Shown here: in pieces, positions 16,399-24,759 of the stretch
Position numbering within the stretch: the first letter of the stretch is position 1
How the letters are laid out: every line of letters starts with the position of its first letter
DNA from: Luteolibacter sp. SL250
GTDB lineage: Bacteria; Verrucomicrobiota; Verrucomicrobiia; Verrucomicrobiales; Akkermansiaceae
Direction of reading: 5' to 3'
Assembly (NCBI RefSeq): GCF_026625605.1
Contig: NZ_CP113054.1
Location: forward strand, 1,612,001-1,676,000
Length of the DNA stretch: 64,000 nt
Made by a program: the position numbers and the translations under genes
Notes under the pieces: generated by a model
The model's input: only the letters and a program-made list of their open reading frames with translations
Told to the model about the DNA's origin: nothing
The model's database searches: none

Positions 16399-16989
16399 AT
16401 GAAAATCAACATCGTCAGGGTGTTCGCCGTTGCGTGTACCCTGCTCTCCGCCAGCTTTGCCGGGGCCGCCAACATCATCCTCGGGTCCGGCACGGACGTT
16501 TCCTACCTCGTGCTGGAATCCCCGAACATCGGGAGCCGCACCTACGAAATTTACTACACCTACAGTAGCGGATCTCCGTTGGACACCTGGGGTCTGCTCC
16601 AGATCATCGACTCCGCGGAGAGCGATCTTTCCATCAGCGCGGACAACTACGGCACGGTCGGGGAGCCGAACTATTTCATCTCCGCCATCACCTGGATGGG
16701 GGTGACGGAAACGAACGCCGGGGCCCCTGACTACGCGCCGTATTGGGTGCAGTCCGTGGCGGGTGGACTGGCCGGATATCCGACGGGTGTCCCTGTTGCG
16801 GATGGTTCATGGTCGGAAGGCAGCGGTGTCTCCGCTCCTTTCCGGGTGGTCGCACCGGGTTCCTGGGACGGTCTGGTGTATGGTGCGTATGGGACCGTTC
16901 CCAGCGTGAATCCCGTGCCGGAGCCCGTTGCATCCGTGATGGTGTTGATGGGCGGCGCACTGGTCTGGCGCCGCCGCAGGGCGCGCTGA
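16399..16989 (+). CDS. PEP-CTERM surface protein of the cobalamin operon
   Basis: The 196-residue exported protein has a signal peptide (MKINIVRVFAVACTLLSASF, cleavage near AGA). A beta-rich middle part contains YEIYYTYSSGSPLDTWGLLQ and later APYWVQSVAGG. It ends in a PEP-CTERM sorting signal: VPEPVASVMVLMGGALVW followed by the basic RRRRAR. The signal is read by an exosortase that is not in this window. It is the first gene after a B12 riboswitch, and 20 bases separate it from the TonB receptor. The context strongly suggests a role in binding or delivering corrinoids at the cell surface, but that is inference. The ATG at 16399 was chosen because it starts a proper signal peptide. Confidence 0.85.
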   Translation: MKINIVRVFAVACTLLSASFAGAANIILGSGTDVSYLVLESPNIGSRTYEIYYTYSSGSPLDTWGLLQIIDSAESDLSISADNYGTVGEPNYFISAITWMGVTETNAGAPDYAPYWVQSVAGGLAGYPTGVPVADGSWSEGSGVSAPFRVVAPGSWDGLVYGAYGTVPSVNPVPEPVASVMVLMGGALVWRRRRAR

Positions 16990-17009
16990 GCCCAAACCAA
17001 CCATTTGCG

Positions 17010-18986
17010 ATGGCGGGATCTTCCAGCCTCGCCGTATTTTCGGCGCTCCTGCTCGCCGTGGCTTCCGCCACGGGCGAGGAAGTGATGCCTGAAATCGTGG
17101 TGGAAGCATGGCGGGGGGCTGTGCTTCCACCACACTTCGCGGGAAACGCGACCGTCATCGATGAGGAGGAAATCACCTCCTCCGGTGTCCGCTCCGTGGC
17201 GGAATTGTTGGCGGTGAAGGGCGGCGTGCGGTTGACCAGCACCTCCGGAAATGCTGCGGCGGGTGCGCTGCACCTCCGGGGGTTCGGGGAAAATTCCTCT
17301 TCCCGTGTGCTGGTGATGGTGGATGGGCGTCCGGTGAACCGCCCGGACATGGCGGCGGTGTCCCTGCTGGAGGTGCCCCTTTCCCGGATCGTCCGGGTGG
17401 AGATCCTGCGGGGTGCGCAGACCGCCCGTTTCGGAGACAATGCGGCGGCGGGGGTTATCAATCTCGTCACCCGCACCCCTTCGGGAAACGGGAGCGGTTA
17501 TCTCGAAGCCGCCGGGGGCAGTGACGGACTCGCCATCCAGCGCCTGGGTTACGGTGTCCGGTACGGCGCGGACGGCATCCGCGTCGATCTGGAAAGGAAC
17601 TTTTCAGACGGCTGGCGGGACAACGCGATGAGCGAGATGGAGTCCGCCCATTTTCGTTGGGACCGGCGGCTCGGCCACGGATGGGAGGTGGATGCGGGCA
17701 TGGGCTGGTCGGATGAACTCACCGGCTTTCCCGGACCATTGTCAGAGGCGAGGTACCGGGACGATCCCCGGCAGTCGATCTACGTGCAGGCCGGACAAGA
17801 GGATCAGTATTTTTCGGAACAGGAGCAATGGAAGGCAGATGTCACCCTGGGCTGGAAGGGCGGCCAGGGGATGGGCGTGGACCTGCCGCTGGCGTGGTCC
17901 CGCCGGGACCAGGCATGGAACTTCGGCCCCGGATCCCACACGGACAACCTGCTGGATTCCGTCACCTTCCGCCCGGAATGGAGCTGGCGGACCGCTGGGC
18001 TGGATGTCCGGACCGGGCTGAACATCCGGCATGACTCGCTCGATCTCACCCAATACCGGGAGATCCAGCGGCAGAGGAAAACCGCGGTCGCGGACCTCGA
18101 ACGCATGGTCTATGGGGTATCCACCGCGGTGGACTGGGAACCATGGCAAGGGTGGCACCTCGGCTTTGCCGGCAGGCTGGAAGGCTCCCGGGTGGACGCC
18201 CGTGCGGAGAGCATCCGCTTTCCGTGGGACCCGGATTTGAATTTCGACAGGGGCGGTAGTGAACTGAACCATGCGCTGCAGCTCGGCCTCCGCTGGGAGG
18301 GGGATTCCGCGGATGGATGGTTGCGCTATGACCGGCTCTACCGTCTGCCTTCCACGGATGAGATCGCCTCCTACCAGGGCTTTCCCATGTCGGAGCCTTT
18401 CAATGACCGCCTGGAGGCGGAAACCGGCCACCAGGTCGAGCTGGGCGGCGAATGGCGGCGGGACGGCTGGAGGTGCCGGTTGAATGGATTCGTCCAGTGG
18501 CTCGATGGTGAGATCGCCTATGACTACCTCCGGAATTTGAACGTGAACCTCGAGGAAACCCGCCGCTACGGGGTGGAGACGGAGCTGGGCTGGAACTCCG
18601 CCCGTTGGGATCTTCTGTTCCGCCACACCTGGCTGGATGCCCGGCAGCGATCCGGCGAATATTCCGGAAAGGAAATCTACCTTGTTCCGCAGCATGAGTT
18701 CTCCGCCGTGGCCGGTTGGCGTCCCATGGAGCGTTGGCTGGTACAGGCGGAATACCAATACACCGGCAGTTCCTTCGAGGGGAACGATCTGTCCAACAAC
18801 CAACCGAAGCTGCCCTCCCATGCCACTGCGAACCTCATGGTGCGCTGGGAGGGTCGTGACGGATGGTCCGTCTATGGGCGGGTGAACAACCTCGCCGATG
18901 AGCGGTATGCGACGGTGAAATACAATGGAGTCTGGTATCCTGCGGCGGGCCGGCAGTATCAGATCGGCATCCGGAAAGAGTTCTGA
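17010..18986 (+). CDS. TonB-dependent outer-membrane receptor, probable cobalamin transporter (BtuB-like)
   Basis: The 658-residue protein has a signal peptide (about 1-21) and a TonB-box-like stretch (EIVVEAWRG). The plug domain spans about 40-150 and contains VAELLAVKGGVRL, GALHLRGFGENSSSRVLVMV (with DGRPVNRP following) and GAQTARFGDNAAAGVINLVT. The 22-strand barrel ends in YQIGIRKEF with the C-terminal Phe needed for outer-membrane insertion. BtuB-type receptors move vitamin B12 across the outer membrane using TonB energy. The B12 riboswitch upstream supports that substrate. The frame is open upstream, but MAGSSSLAVF gives the signal peptide, 20 bases after the PEP-CTERM stop. No inner-membrane BtuCDF genes are in the window. 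Confidence 0.88.
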   Translation: MAGSSSLAVFSALLLAVASATGEEVMPEIVVEAWRGAVLPPHFAGNATVIDEEEITSSGVRSVAELLAVKGGVRLTSTSGNAAAGALHLRGFGENSSSRVLVMVDGRPVNRPDMAAVSLLEVPLSRIVRVEILRGAQTARFGDNAAAGVINLVTRTPSGNGSGYLEAAGGSDGLAIQRLGYGVRYGADGIRVDLERNFSDGWRDNAMSEMESAHFRWDRRLGHGWEVDAGMGWSDELTGFPGPLSEARYRDDPRQSIYVQAGQEDQYFSEQEQWKADVTLGWKGGQGMGVDLPLAWSRRDQAWNFGPGSHTDNLLDSVTFRPEWSWRTAGLDVRTGLNIRHDSLDLTQYREIQRQRKTAVADLERMVYGVSTAVDWEPWQGWHLGFAGRLEGSRVDARAESIRFPWDPDLNFDRGGSELNHALQLGLRWEGDSADGWLRYDRLYRLPSTDEIASYQGFPMSEPFNDRLEAETGHQVELGGEWRRDGWRCRLNGFVQWLDGEIAYDYLRNLNVNLEETRRYGVETELGWNSARWDLLFRHTWLDARQRSGEYSGKEIYLVPQHEFSAVAGWRPMERWLVQAEYQYTGSSFEGNDLSNNQPKLPSHATANLMVRWEGRDGWSVYGRVNNLADERYATVKYNGVWYPAAGRQYQIGIRKEF

Positions 18987-18988
18987 AC

Positions 18989-19909
18989 ATGAAAAAGGCG
19001 CTTCTGATTTTCTCCGCATTGTGGCCCCTGGCCGCCGGTGCGGGTGATTTTCCACCTCCCGCCGGGGCTCCAGGCTCCACCGCCATCAGCCATACGGACC
19101 CCCGCTTCGTTGGTTGGGCGAAAGGTTATCTCCCGCCGCAGTATGGCGCGGGTGTCGATGGGATCTGGAAGACTCCGGATCTGGCGTTGGGAGCGGCAGG
19201 TACGGATCCCATGCATATCGTCTGCCTTGGGAATGGTGGCAGGATGACCCTCGTTTTCCCCCATCCCATCCGCAACGGACAGGGCGCGGACTTCGCCGTC
19301 TTTGAAAATGCCTTCAACCACACCTTCCTGGAACTGGCCTTCGTGGAAGTTTCCAGCGACGGGGTGAACTACCACCGCTTTCCGGCGATTTCGGATACGG
19401 TCGAGCCTGCTGGCGGCTTCGGCGGGATCGATGCGACGGAGATCCACAACCTTGCGGGAAAATACCGGGGCGGCTATGGCACTCCGTTTGATTTGGATGA
19501 GATCCTGGATGCGCCGCTTCTGGACAAGGAGAACGTGCGGTTCGTCAGGATCGTGGACATCATTGGGGACGGGAGTACGAGCGACAGCCGCGGCGAGCCG
19601 ATTTATGACCCGTGGCCGGTCGAAGGCTCCGGCGGGTTTGATCTGGACGCCATCGGGGTGATCCACCAGAACGACGGGCCGTTCCGCGTCACCCGCGCCG
19701 TCGCTGGAGAAACGGTTTTCACGCTGGAGTGGGAGAGCAACCCGGGCACCAGCTACCGGATCGAGACATCCACCTCGCTGGACCCTGCGGAGGCATGGCT
19801 GCCGGTGGATCAGGTGGCGGGCAGCCAGCTTTCCGGAACCACCATTTTCCCCGCACCGGCGGATCCGGCGGAAACCCGGCGCTTCTGGAGGGTGGTGCGT
19901 CTGGACTAA
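18989..19909 (+). CDS. Secreted protein of the cobalamin operon, candidate corrinoid-capture protein
   Basis: The 306-residue exported protein has a signal peptide (about 1-18) and starts 2 bases after the TonB-receptor stop, so it is clearly cotranscribed. Recognisable segments are HTDPRFVGWAKGYLPPQYGA, ADFAVFENAF, FVEVSSDGVNYHRFPAI, GGFGGIDATEIHNLAGKYRG and GSGGFDLDAIGVI. The last two recur in uncharacterised surface proteins of B12 loci in other phyla (recollection, not checked). A C-terminal module of about 60 residues (FTLEWESNPGTSYRIETSTS onward) is a fibronectin-like domain common at the end of Verrucomicrobia exported proteins. It may bind cobalamin at the surface, like BtuG or BtuH of Bacteroides, but it is not homologous to them as far as can be seen. 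Confidence 0.75.
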   Translation: MKKALLIFSALWPLAAGAGDFPPPAGAPGSTAISHTDPRFVGWAKGYLPPQYGAGVDGIWKTPDLALGAAGTDPMHIVCLGNGGRMTLVFPHPIRNGQGADFAVFENAFNHTFLELAFVEVSSDGVNYHRFPAISDTVEPAGGFGGIDATEIHNLAGKYRGGYGTPFDLDEILDAPLLDKENVRFVRIVDIIGDGSTSDSRGEPIYDPWPVEGSGGFDLDAIGVIHQNDGPFRVTRAVAGETVFTLEWESNPGTSYRIETSTSLDPAEAWLPVDQVAGSQLSGTTIFPAPADPAETRRFWRVVRLD

Positions 19910-19948
19910 TCGCTTGACTGCCGGGGAATCGGCGGATTCCTTCCGCGC

Positions 19949-20293
19949 ATGCTTCGCCAAGTCCTGAAGTCAAAGATGCACCGCGCCATGATCACGTCCT
20001 CGGATGTGGACTATGAAGGCAGCATCGAGATCGACACCGAGCTCATGGAGGCGGCGGGCCTGTGGGAGGGTGAGAAGGTGCTGGTCGCCTCCATCACCAG
20101 CGGCAACCGTCTGGAGACCTACGTGCAGGCGGGGGTTCCCGGTTCCAGGGAAATCATCATCAATGGCGGCGCCGCCCACCGGATCAAGAAAGGCGAGCGG
20201 GTGGCTATCATGGCCTTCGCTGTTTCCGATGTCCCGGTCGTGCCGAAAAAGATCCTCCTTGATGAGGAGAACCACATCATCCGCAGGAACTGA
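19949..20293 (+). CDS. panD: Aspartate 1-decarboxylase (pyruvoyl-dependent)
   Basis: PanD makes beta-alanine from L-aspartate for pantothenate and CoA synthesis. The 114-residue protein has the family N-terminus LKSKMHRAMIT and the self-cleavage site in DYEGSIEID: cleavage between Gly24 and Ser25 creates the pyruvoyl cofactor. The substrate loop is IIINGGAAHRIKKGERVAIM, in which the NGAA-like NGGA is conserved. Length is normal. It lies alone between the cobalamin operon and a lipoprotein gene, with no other pan genes nearby. Confidence 0.95.
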   Translation: MLRQVLKSKMHRAMITSSDVDYEGSIEIDTELMEAAGLWEGEKVLVASITSGNRLETYVQAGVPGSREIIINGGAAHRIKKGERVAIMAFAVSDVPVVPKKILLDEENHIIRRN

Positions 20294-20372
20294 ATTTCAG
20301 GGATAGCGGCGGATCGGGCATGGTTTAAACAAATTGACCCGACATATCTCCCGTGGCAGGTTTCCCGGGCGT

Positions 20373-21020
20373 ATGAAGTATTTACCGGTCCTCTCCGCCA
20401 CCGCCGCTCTCGCCCTTGTGGGGTGCGCATCCATGAACGCCCCGCTCACCTCCAGCGGGAGCTTCGATCCTCTTTCCGCTGCCGGTGGCTCGGTCCGTAG
20501 CGGAACCAGCACGGCTTCCAGCTTCAAGGCCGGTCAATTCGTCCGCGCCGCCATCGACAACACCGCGTTTTTCAGCAAGCGCCCGAAAGGTGATGCGGAT
20601 GCCGACAAACTTCTTCCCCGGAACACGGAGATGAAGGTGATCTCAGTGGACTCCAGCTATGTGAAGGTGGAGCTGGACAGCGGTGAGGTGGGCTTTGTCC
20701 CCGCGGTGATGGTGCAGGACCCGAATGCGGTGGTGACCGATACCAGCGGCATGGTTGTCTATCCACCGCTCCCTGCGGGAGGTGGCATCGTCGAGCCGCT
20801 GCCGAACATGACCCCCACGGATGTGCCTCCGGGAGGCGTTCCGCCGGTCATTTCCGTGGATCCGTCCGCACCGGTGCCTCCCGCTCCCGCCGCCACTGGA
20901 GATCCCTCCACCGCGCCCGGCACATCACCCGCCGCCACTCCTGCGGCCCCTGCAGCACCCACCCCGCCTCCGCTCCCTCCGGGCGGTGAGGATGTTTCCC
21001 CGGGGAAAGAATCCGAGTAA
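20373..21020 (+). CDS. Lipoprotein with SH3-like domain and Pro-rich C-terminus
   Basis: The 215-residue protein has a lipoprotein signal peptide with the lipobox ALVGC (Cys at about 18). An SH3b-like domain (about 50-115) reads KAGQFVRAAIDNTAFFSKRP, then NTEMKVISVDSSYVKVELDS and GEVGFVPAVMV. The rest (about 125-215) is a Pro/Ala/Gly-rich low-complexity tail. SH3b domains often bind peptidoglycan, which would fit an outer-membrane lipoprotein. The start at 20373 was chosen over the frame's first ATG (20334) because it begins the signal peptide. A good terminator follows. Confidence 0.75.
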   Translation: MKYLPVLSATAALALVGCASMNAPLTSSGSFDPLSAAGGSVRSGTSTASSFKAGQFVRAAIDNTAFFSKRPKGDADADKLLPRNTEMKVISVDSSYVKVELDSGEVGFVPAVMVQDPNAVVTDTSGMVVYPPLPAGGGIVEPLPNMTPTDVPPGGVPPVISVDPSAPVPPAPAATGDPSTAPGTSPAATPAAPAAPTPPPLPPGGEDVSPGKESE

Positions 21021-21054
21021 CCTGCTGCCAGCGGTTCCACACCATCTCCTCATC

Positions 21055-21093
21055 AAAGCCGGTGCTCCACAGGGACACCGGCTTTTCTTTTTT
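21055..21093 (+). terminator. Rho-independent terminator after the SH3-like lipoprotein gene
   Basis: AAAGCCGGTG (21055-21064) pairs perfectly with CACCGGCTTT (21076-21085), with an 11-base loop, followed by the T-rich tail TCTTTTTT. It lies between the plus-strand lipoprotein gene and the 3' end of the convergent phoH gene. Confidence 0.8.
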
Positions 21094-21115
21094 GGAGAAG
21101 GACCGCGACAGGTGA

Positions 21116-22081
21116 TCAGGCGCGATAGCGCTCGTAGGCTTCCACGATGCGTCCGACGACCGGGTGGCGGACGATGTCCTGCTTCGCGAAGCGCAGGAAG
21201 GTGATGCCGTCGATGCTCTGCAAGGCGTGTTCCGCTTCCGAAAGGCCGGATCTCACCCCGGGCTTCAGGTCCACCTGGGAACCATCGCCGGTGACGACCA
21301 TGCGCGAGTCCTCTCCAAGACGGGTCAGGGTCATGAACATCTGCTCGCGGGTGGTGTTCTGGGCCTCATCCAGGATGATGAATGAACGGGAAAGCGTGCG
21401 TCCGCGCATGAAAGCAAGCGGGGCGATTTCAATGGTGCCGTCCTCCAGGTAGCGCTGCGCTTCCTCCGGATCCAGCATGTCATGGATGGCGTCGTAGAGC
21501 GGCCGCAGGTAGGGAGCCACCTTTTCACGGAGGTCCCCGGGCAGGAAGCCGAGAGCTTCGCCTGCCTCCACGGCGGGGCGGGTGAGGACGATGCGTTGGA
21601 TCGCTTTCTTCTTCAGCATGGTCAGCGCCATGGCCATCGCCAGGTAGGTTTTCCCGGTTCCCGCGGGGCCGAGCCCGAAGATGACATCGTGGGTCTCCAT
21701 GGCCCGGATGTAGGCCAGTTGGTTGGGCGTCCGCGGGACCACCGGTTTGCGTCCCTTCGAGCCGACCAGCTTCACTCCGGACAACTCGGACACGCCGACT
21801 TCAGCGCCCGTGGCAGCCGCTTCCACCGCCAGGCGGAAGTCGCGGGTCTCTATTTCCCGGCCGTTGCGGCGCGCGGTTTCCAGGTCGTCGAACACGGCTT
21901 TCGCCCTGGCCAATGCAGCCGGTTTTCCGGAAAGAAGGATCCATCCTTCGCGGGTGACCGCCTTCACTTCGAGCATCGTTTCCAGCACGTTCAGGTTCCG
22001 CACGTCATCCGCGAACAGGGAATGGAGGAACTGGGGGGTATCGAACTCAAGTTTGATCTCGTCGGCAGCGGTATCGATCAT
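21116..22081 (-). CDS. PhoH-family ATPase
   Basis: The 321-residue cytoplasmic protein is PhoH-like (PhoL/YbeZ type): an N-terminal KH-like region (about 1-110) and a P-loop ATPase domain. Walker A is GLGPAGTGKTYLAMA (about 136-150), Walker B is SFIILDEAQNTT, and the following motif reads TRLGEDSRMVVTGDGSQVDL. In many bacteria this protein works with the endoribonuclease YbeY in ribosome maturation, but no ybeY is next to it here. It converges with the lipoprotein gene and stands alone on its strand. The family is certain; the precise role is not. Confidence 0.92.
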   Translation of the reverse strand: MIDTAADEIKLEFDTPQFLHSLFADDVRNLNVLETMLEVKAVTREGWILLSGKPAALARAKAVFDDLETARRNGREIETRDFRLAVEAAATGAEVGVSELSGVKLVGSKGRKPVVPRTPNQLAYIRAMETHDVIFGLGPAGTGKTYLAMAMALTMLKKKAIQRIVLTRPAVEAGEALGFLPGDLREKVAPYLRPLYDAIHDMLDPEEAQRYLEDGTIEIAPLAFMRGRTLSRSFIILDEAQNTTREQMFMTLTRLGEDSRMVVTGDGSQVDLKPGVRSGLSEAEHALQSIDGITFLRFAKQDIVRHPVVGRIVEAYERYRA

Positions 22082-22170
22082 TGGCAGTGAATAATCTAAC
22101 GCCGGAACCGGGACCGGTCAATCATCCGGCTTGCTCCGTTCTTGATCCTTGATCCCCGTGGGCGTGCTGC

Positions 22171-22641
22171 TTGAATGGGTGCGTGAAACACTGCTATCTG
22201 TTCTTGTCCTTGTTGGGGTTGGGCGCTTGTGCGGGGCCGGACAGCCAACTGACCGTGAAGCAGTTCTACCTCCGCGATCAGGTTGAGGACGATCTGGATG
22301 ATCCCATGATGCGCGGTGAGAAAAGCCGCCTGCTGCATGGCGCGGTGAGCATGGCCGAAAGGCGTGACCGGCTGGGGCAGTACTACACCGTGCTCTGGAG
22401 TGAGGCGGATGGCGTGGGATCCGGACCGGTTGAGGTCCGTTTCGACTACCGCCAGGGCGCATCCGGCAGCCGGATCAAGACCCGTTCCGAGAAATTTTCC
22501 CCGCAGACATCCTCCGGAAAAGCGGTCTTCTCCGTGGTCGGGGATGACTACTTCAAGCGTGGCAAGGTCATCAGTTGGAAGGTGACGCTCCTGCGTGACG
22601 GAAAGGCTCTTTCGAGCAAGCAGTCCTACATGTGGGAATAA
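22171..22641 (+). CDS. Small lipoprotein of unknown function
   Basis: The 156-residue protein has a lipoprotein signal with a lipobox LGAC (Cys about 20; mature start CAGPDSQ). The mature part is hydrophilic, with alternating patterns suggesting a beta-sandwich: YYTVLWSEADGVGSGPVEVR, then FDYRQGASGSRIKTR and GKVISWKVTLLRDGKALSS. It ends SYMWE. The first ATG gives MNGCVKHC; the GTG three codons later (22180) is an alternative start. No family was recognised. It is divergent from phoH and probably monocistronic. Confidence 0.65.
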   Translation: MNGCVKHCYLFLSLLGLGACAGPDSQLTVKQFYLRDQVEDDLDDPMMRGEKSRLLHGAVSMAERRDRLGQYYTVLWSEADGVGSGPVEVRFDYRQGASGSRIKTRSEKFSPQTSSGKAVFSVVGDDYFKRGKVISWKVTLLRDGKALSSKQSYMWE

Positions 22642-22685
22642 GGTGGTGGGTGGAAAAACCGCCTTGGATTCAACCGCAAGTAAGG

Positions 22686-22713
22686 TTGACCGGATGCGTG
22701 AATGATTTATAGT
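22686..22713 (+). promoter_or_regulatory. Candidate sigma-70 promoter for the STAS-PP2C operon
   Basis: TTGACC (22686-22691) and TATAGT (22708-22713) are separated by 16 bases. They lie about 40 bases ahead of the GTG start of the STAS gene. Both boxes are close to consensus; no experimental support is available. Confidence 0.45.
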
Positions 22714-22751
22714 GTTCCGCACCCGGCCGTTGGAAGTACCGCACTCACCCC

Positions 22752-23285
22752 GTGATCACCGAATGCCCCATATTGGTAGGAACTTTTGAACGGTTCAGTT
22801 GGATCCGTTGTGTCGGGAAGGGCTCATTTCTGACGAGTCCGGCAATGAAAGCGTTCGGTGACGACGCGATTTCCAACGGTGAGCGATGTCTGGTCGTTGA
22901 CCTCGGTGCCTGCACGGGGATGGACTCCACCTTCATGGGGACTCTCGCAGGGATGGCCGCAAGGCTCTCCGTCGTTGATGGGGGGACGCTCCAGATCGCG
23001 GACGCGGGCGAGCGCAACAGGCGCTCCCTGGAAGATCTTGGATTGGACTTTTTGATGGAGATCGATCCTCCCTCCGCTGATTGGCGGGGGAAAGTGGAGG
23101 AGGTCCGGAAATCACTGAAGCCGCCGAAGAACGGTGTCTCCGCGGGGAACCAGGCCCGGCATGTGCTGGAAGCCCACCAAGTGCTTTCCCAGGCGAATGA
23201 GAGCAATGCCCGGAAATTCTCCACGGTCGTGGATCTGCTGGAAGCGGAACTGGCGGAGAAACAGGGGGCAACGGAGGGGTCGTAG
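22752..23285 (+). CDS. STAS-domain protein (anti-anti-sigma-factor-like)
   Basis: The 177-residue protein has a STAS domain (about 5-110). The conserved strand-helix CLVVDLGACTGMDSTFMGTL contains the candidate phospho-acceptor Ser59. Such proteins are switched by phosphorylation and control an anti-sigma kinase or another output in partner-switching systems. The C-terminal 65 residues (ARHVLEAHQVLSQANESNAR and on) form an extra helical extension beyond the usual single-domain antagonist of about 110 residues. The start codon is GTG at 22752. The PP2C phosphatase gene begins 6 bases after the stop; together they form a phosphatase-antagonist pair. No serine kinase partner is in the window. Confidence 0.85.
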   Translation: MITECPILVGTFERFSWIRCVGKGSFLTSPAMKAFGDDAISNGERCLVVDLGACTGMDSTFMGTLAGMAARLSVVDGGTLQIADAGERNRRSLEDLGLDFLMEIDPPSADWRGKVEEVRKSLKPPKNGVSAGNQARHVLEAHQVLSQANESNARKFSTVVDLLEAELAEKQGATEGS

Positions 23286-23291
23286 CGACGG

Positions 23292-24746
23292 ATGACACCT
23301 CTCCAGCATTCGATCACAGGTGCGCTGTTGTTGTTCGTGATCGCGGCCGTGGTGCTAGTGGTTGCCCTGCAGAACCAGCGCCGTCATTCCCGCAGGTTGC
23401 GCGTGCGGTTCAGGGATCATGATGCGAAGGAGCACCGGATGTTCACTTTCCTCCATGACCTGGGGGAGTCGATCGAGAACGAGCCGTCCCCGGCCGTGCT
23501 TTCCCGCATCATCGTGGATGGCATCGACAAGGTGGTGAAGGCGACCGGCGGGGCGATCTATTTTGTTTCGGAGGAGAACGGTGGCTACCTGAACCCGTCT
23601 TATGTTTCGGAGGACTGTCCTCCGCTCATCGGTCTTCCGGCGGATGTCAGGAAGAAGGCGGAGAAGGATCCGCGCGCGATCGACAGCTACATCCGTTTGT
23701 CACGGGTTGGCATCGGGGACGGGATCCTCGGGTATTGCCTGGAGGCGGGTGAGGTGATCCAGGTGGATGATGTGAAAGGCCATCCCTCGTTCCGTGACAT
23801 CCATGCTCCTTACAAGGAGGACGTGTCCGTGCTGATGGCTCCGCTGCGCCACGCGGGGAAAGACATGGGAGTGCTGGCGGTGGCCCGCCGTCACCAGGAC
23901 GGATATTTCTCCGACAACGACTTCGCCGTGTTCAAATCCGCCGCGGAACAATCAGCCTTCGCCATCGGCAACGCGCGCATCCATCGGGAAGCCAGTGAAA
24001 AACGGGCGATGGAGAGCGAGCTGCGGACCGCGCGCGAAGTACAGCAAGTGCTGCTCCCGCAGAAGGACCCGGTGGTGCCGGGCTTCCGCATCAGCGGAAC
24101 CAACCTGCCTGCCCGCATCATCAGCGGTGATTACTACGACTACATCGACCTCGGAGATGCGAAGTGCGGCATCGTCATCGCGGACGTTTCCGGCAAGGGT
24201 GTCCCGGCGGGTCTGCTGATGGCCATGTGCCGCAGCTCCCTGCGCTCCGTGGCGGCGGGCGAGCATTCGCCGTCCAAGGCGCTCGGACTGGTGAACCGCC
24301 AGCTTTTCCCGGACATCCGGGAGGACATGTTCATCAGCATGGCTTACGGCATCCTCGATGGCATGACCGGAATCCTCACGCTGTCCAGGGCGGGACATGA
24401 CCCTGCGCTCTGCTACCGGGCGGCGGCCGGAACGGTCGAGTCCCTGCGCTCTCCGGGGCTCGCACTGGGGGTGGACAGCGGTCAGGTTTTCGAGCGGGTG
24501 ACCAAGGATCAGGAGGTGCCGCTGCACGCGGGGGACTGCGTTCTGTTCTATACGGACGGTGTGAAGGAAGCCGTCGATGCGAAAGAGGAGGAGTTCGGCA
24601 TGGAACGCATGGCGGAGGTTTTCAGGAGCGCGGCTCCTCATGGAGCGGAAGCGGTGCTTCTCAGGATGCAGGAGGAACTCAAGGCATTCACGGGTGAGTG
24701 CGCGCAGATGGATGACATCACCCTGGTGGTCATTGAGAAGCGTTGA
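23292..24746 (+). CDS. GAF-domain PP2C-family serine phosphatase (RsbU/SpoIIE-like)
   Basis: The 484-residue protein has one N-terminal membrane segment (about 8-28), a GAF sensor domain (about 45-225, with EDVSVLMAPLRHAGKDMGVL and AFAIGNARIH) and a PPM-type phosphatase domain (about 235-484). The phosphatase metal-binding motifs are SGDYYDYIDLGDAKCGIVIA, DVSGKGVPAGLLMAM, LSRAGHDPALCYR, DCVLFYTDGVKEA and MDDITLVVIEKR. It would dephosphorylate the STAS protein encoded just upstream in response to a signal seen by the GAF domain. It ends 13 bases before the convergent pseudopilin-like gene. Confidence 0.92.
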   Translation: MTPLQHSITGALLLFVIAAVVLVVALQNQRRHSRRLRVRFRDHDAKEHRMFTFLHDLGESIENEPSPAVLSRIIVDGIDKVVKATGGAIYFVSEENGGYLNPSYVSEDCPPLIGLPADVRKKAEKDPRAIDSYIRLSRVGIGDGILGYCLEAGEVIQVDDVKGHPSFRDIHAPYKEDVSVLMAPLRHAGKDMGVLAVARRHQDGYFSDNDFAVFKSAAEQSAFAIGNARIHREASEKRAMESELRTAREVQQVLLPQKDPVVPGFRISGTNLPARIISGDYYDYIDLGDAKCGIVIADVSGKGVPAGLLMAMCRSSLRSVAAGEHSPSKALGLVNRQLFPDIREDMFISMAYGILDGMTGILTLSRAGHDPALCYRAAAGTVESLRSPGLALGVDSGQVFERVTKDQEVPLHAGDCVLFYTDGVKEAVDAKEEEFGMERMAEVFRSAAPHGAEAVLLRMQEELKAFTGECAQMDDITLVVIEKR

Positions 24747-24759
24747 TCCCGCCGTCGGA

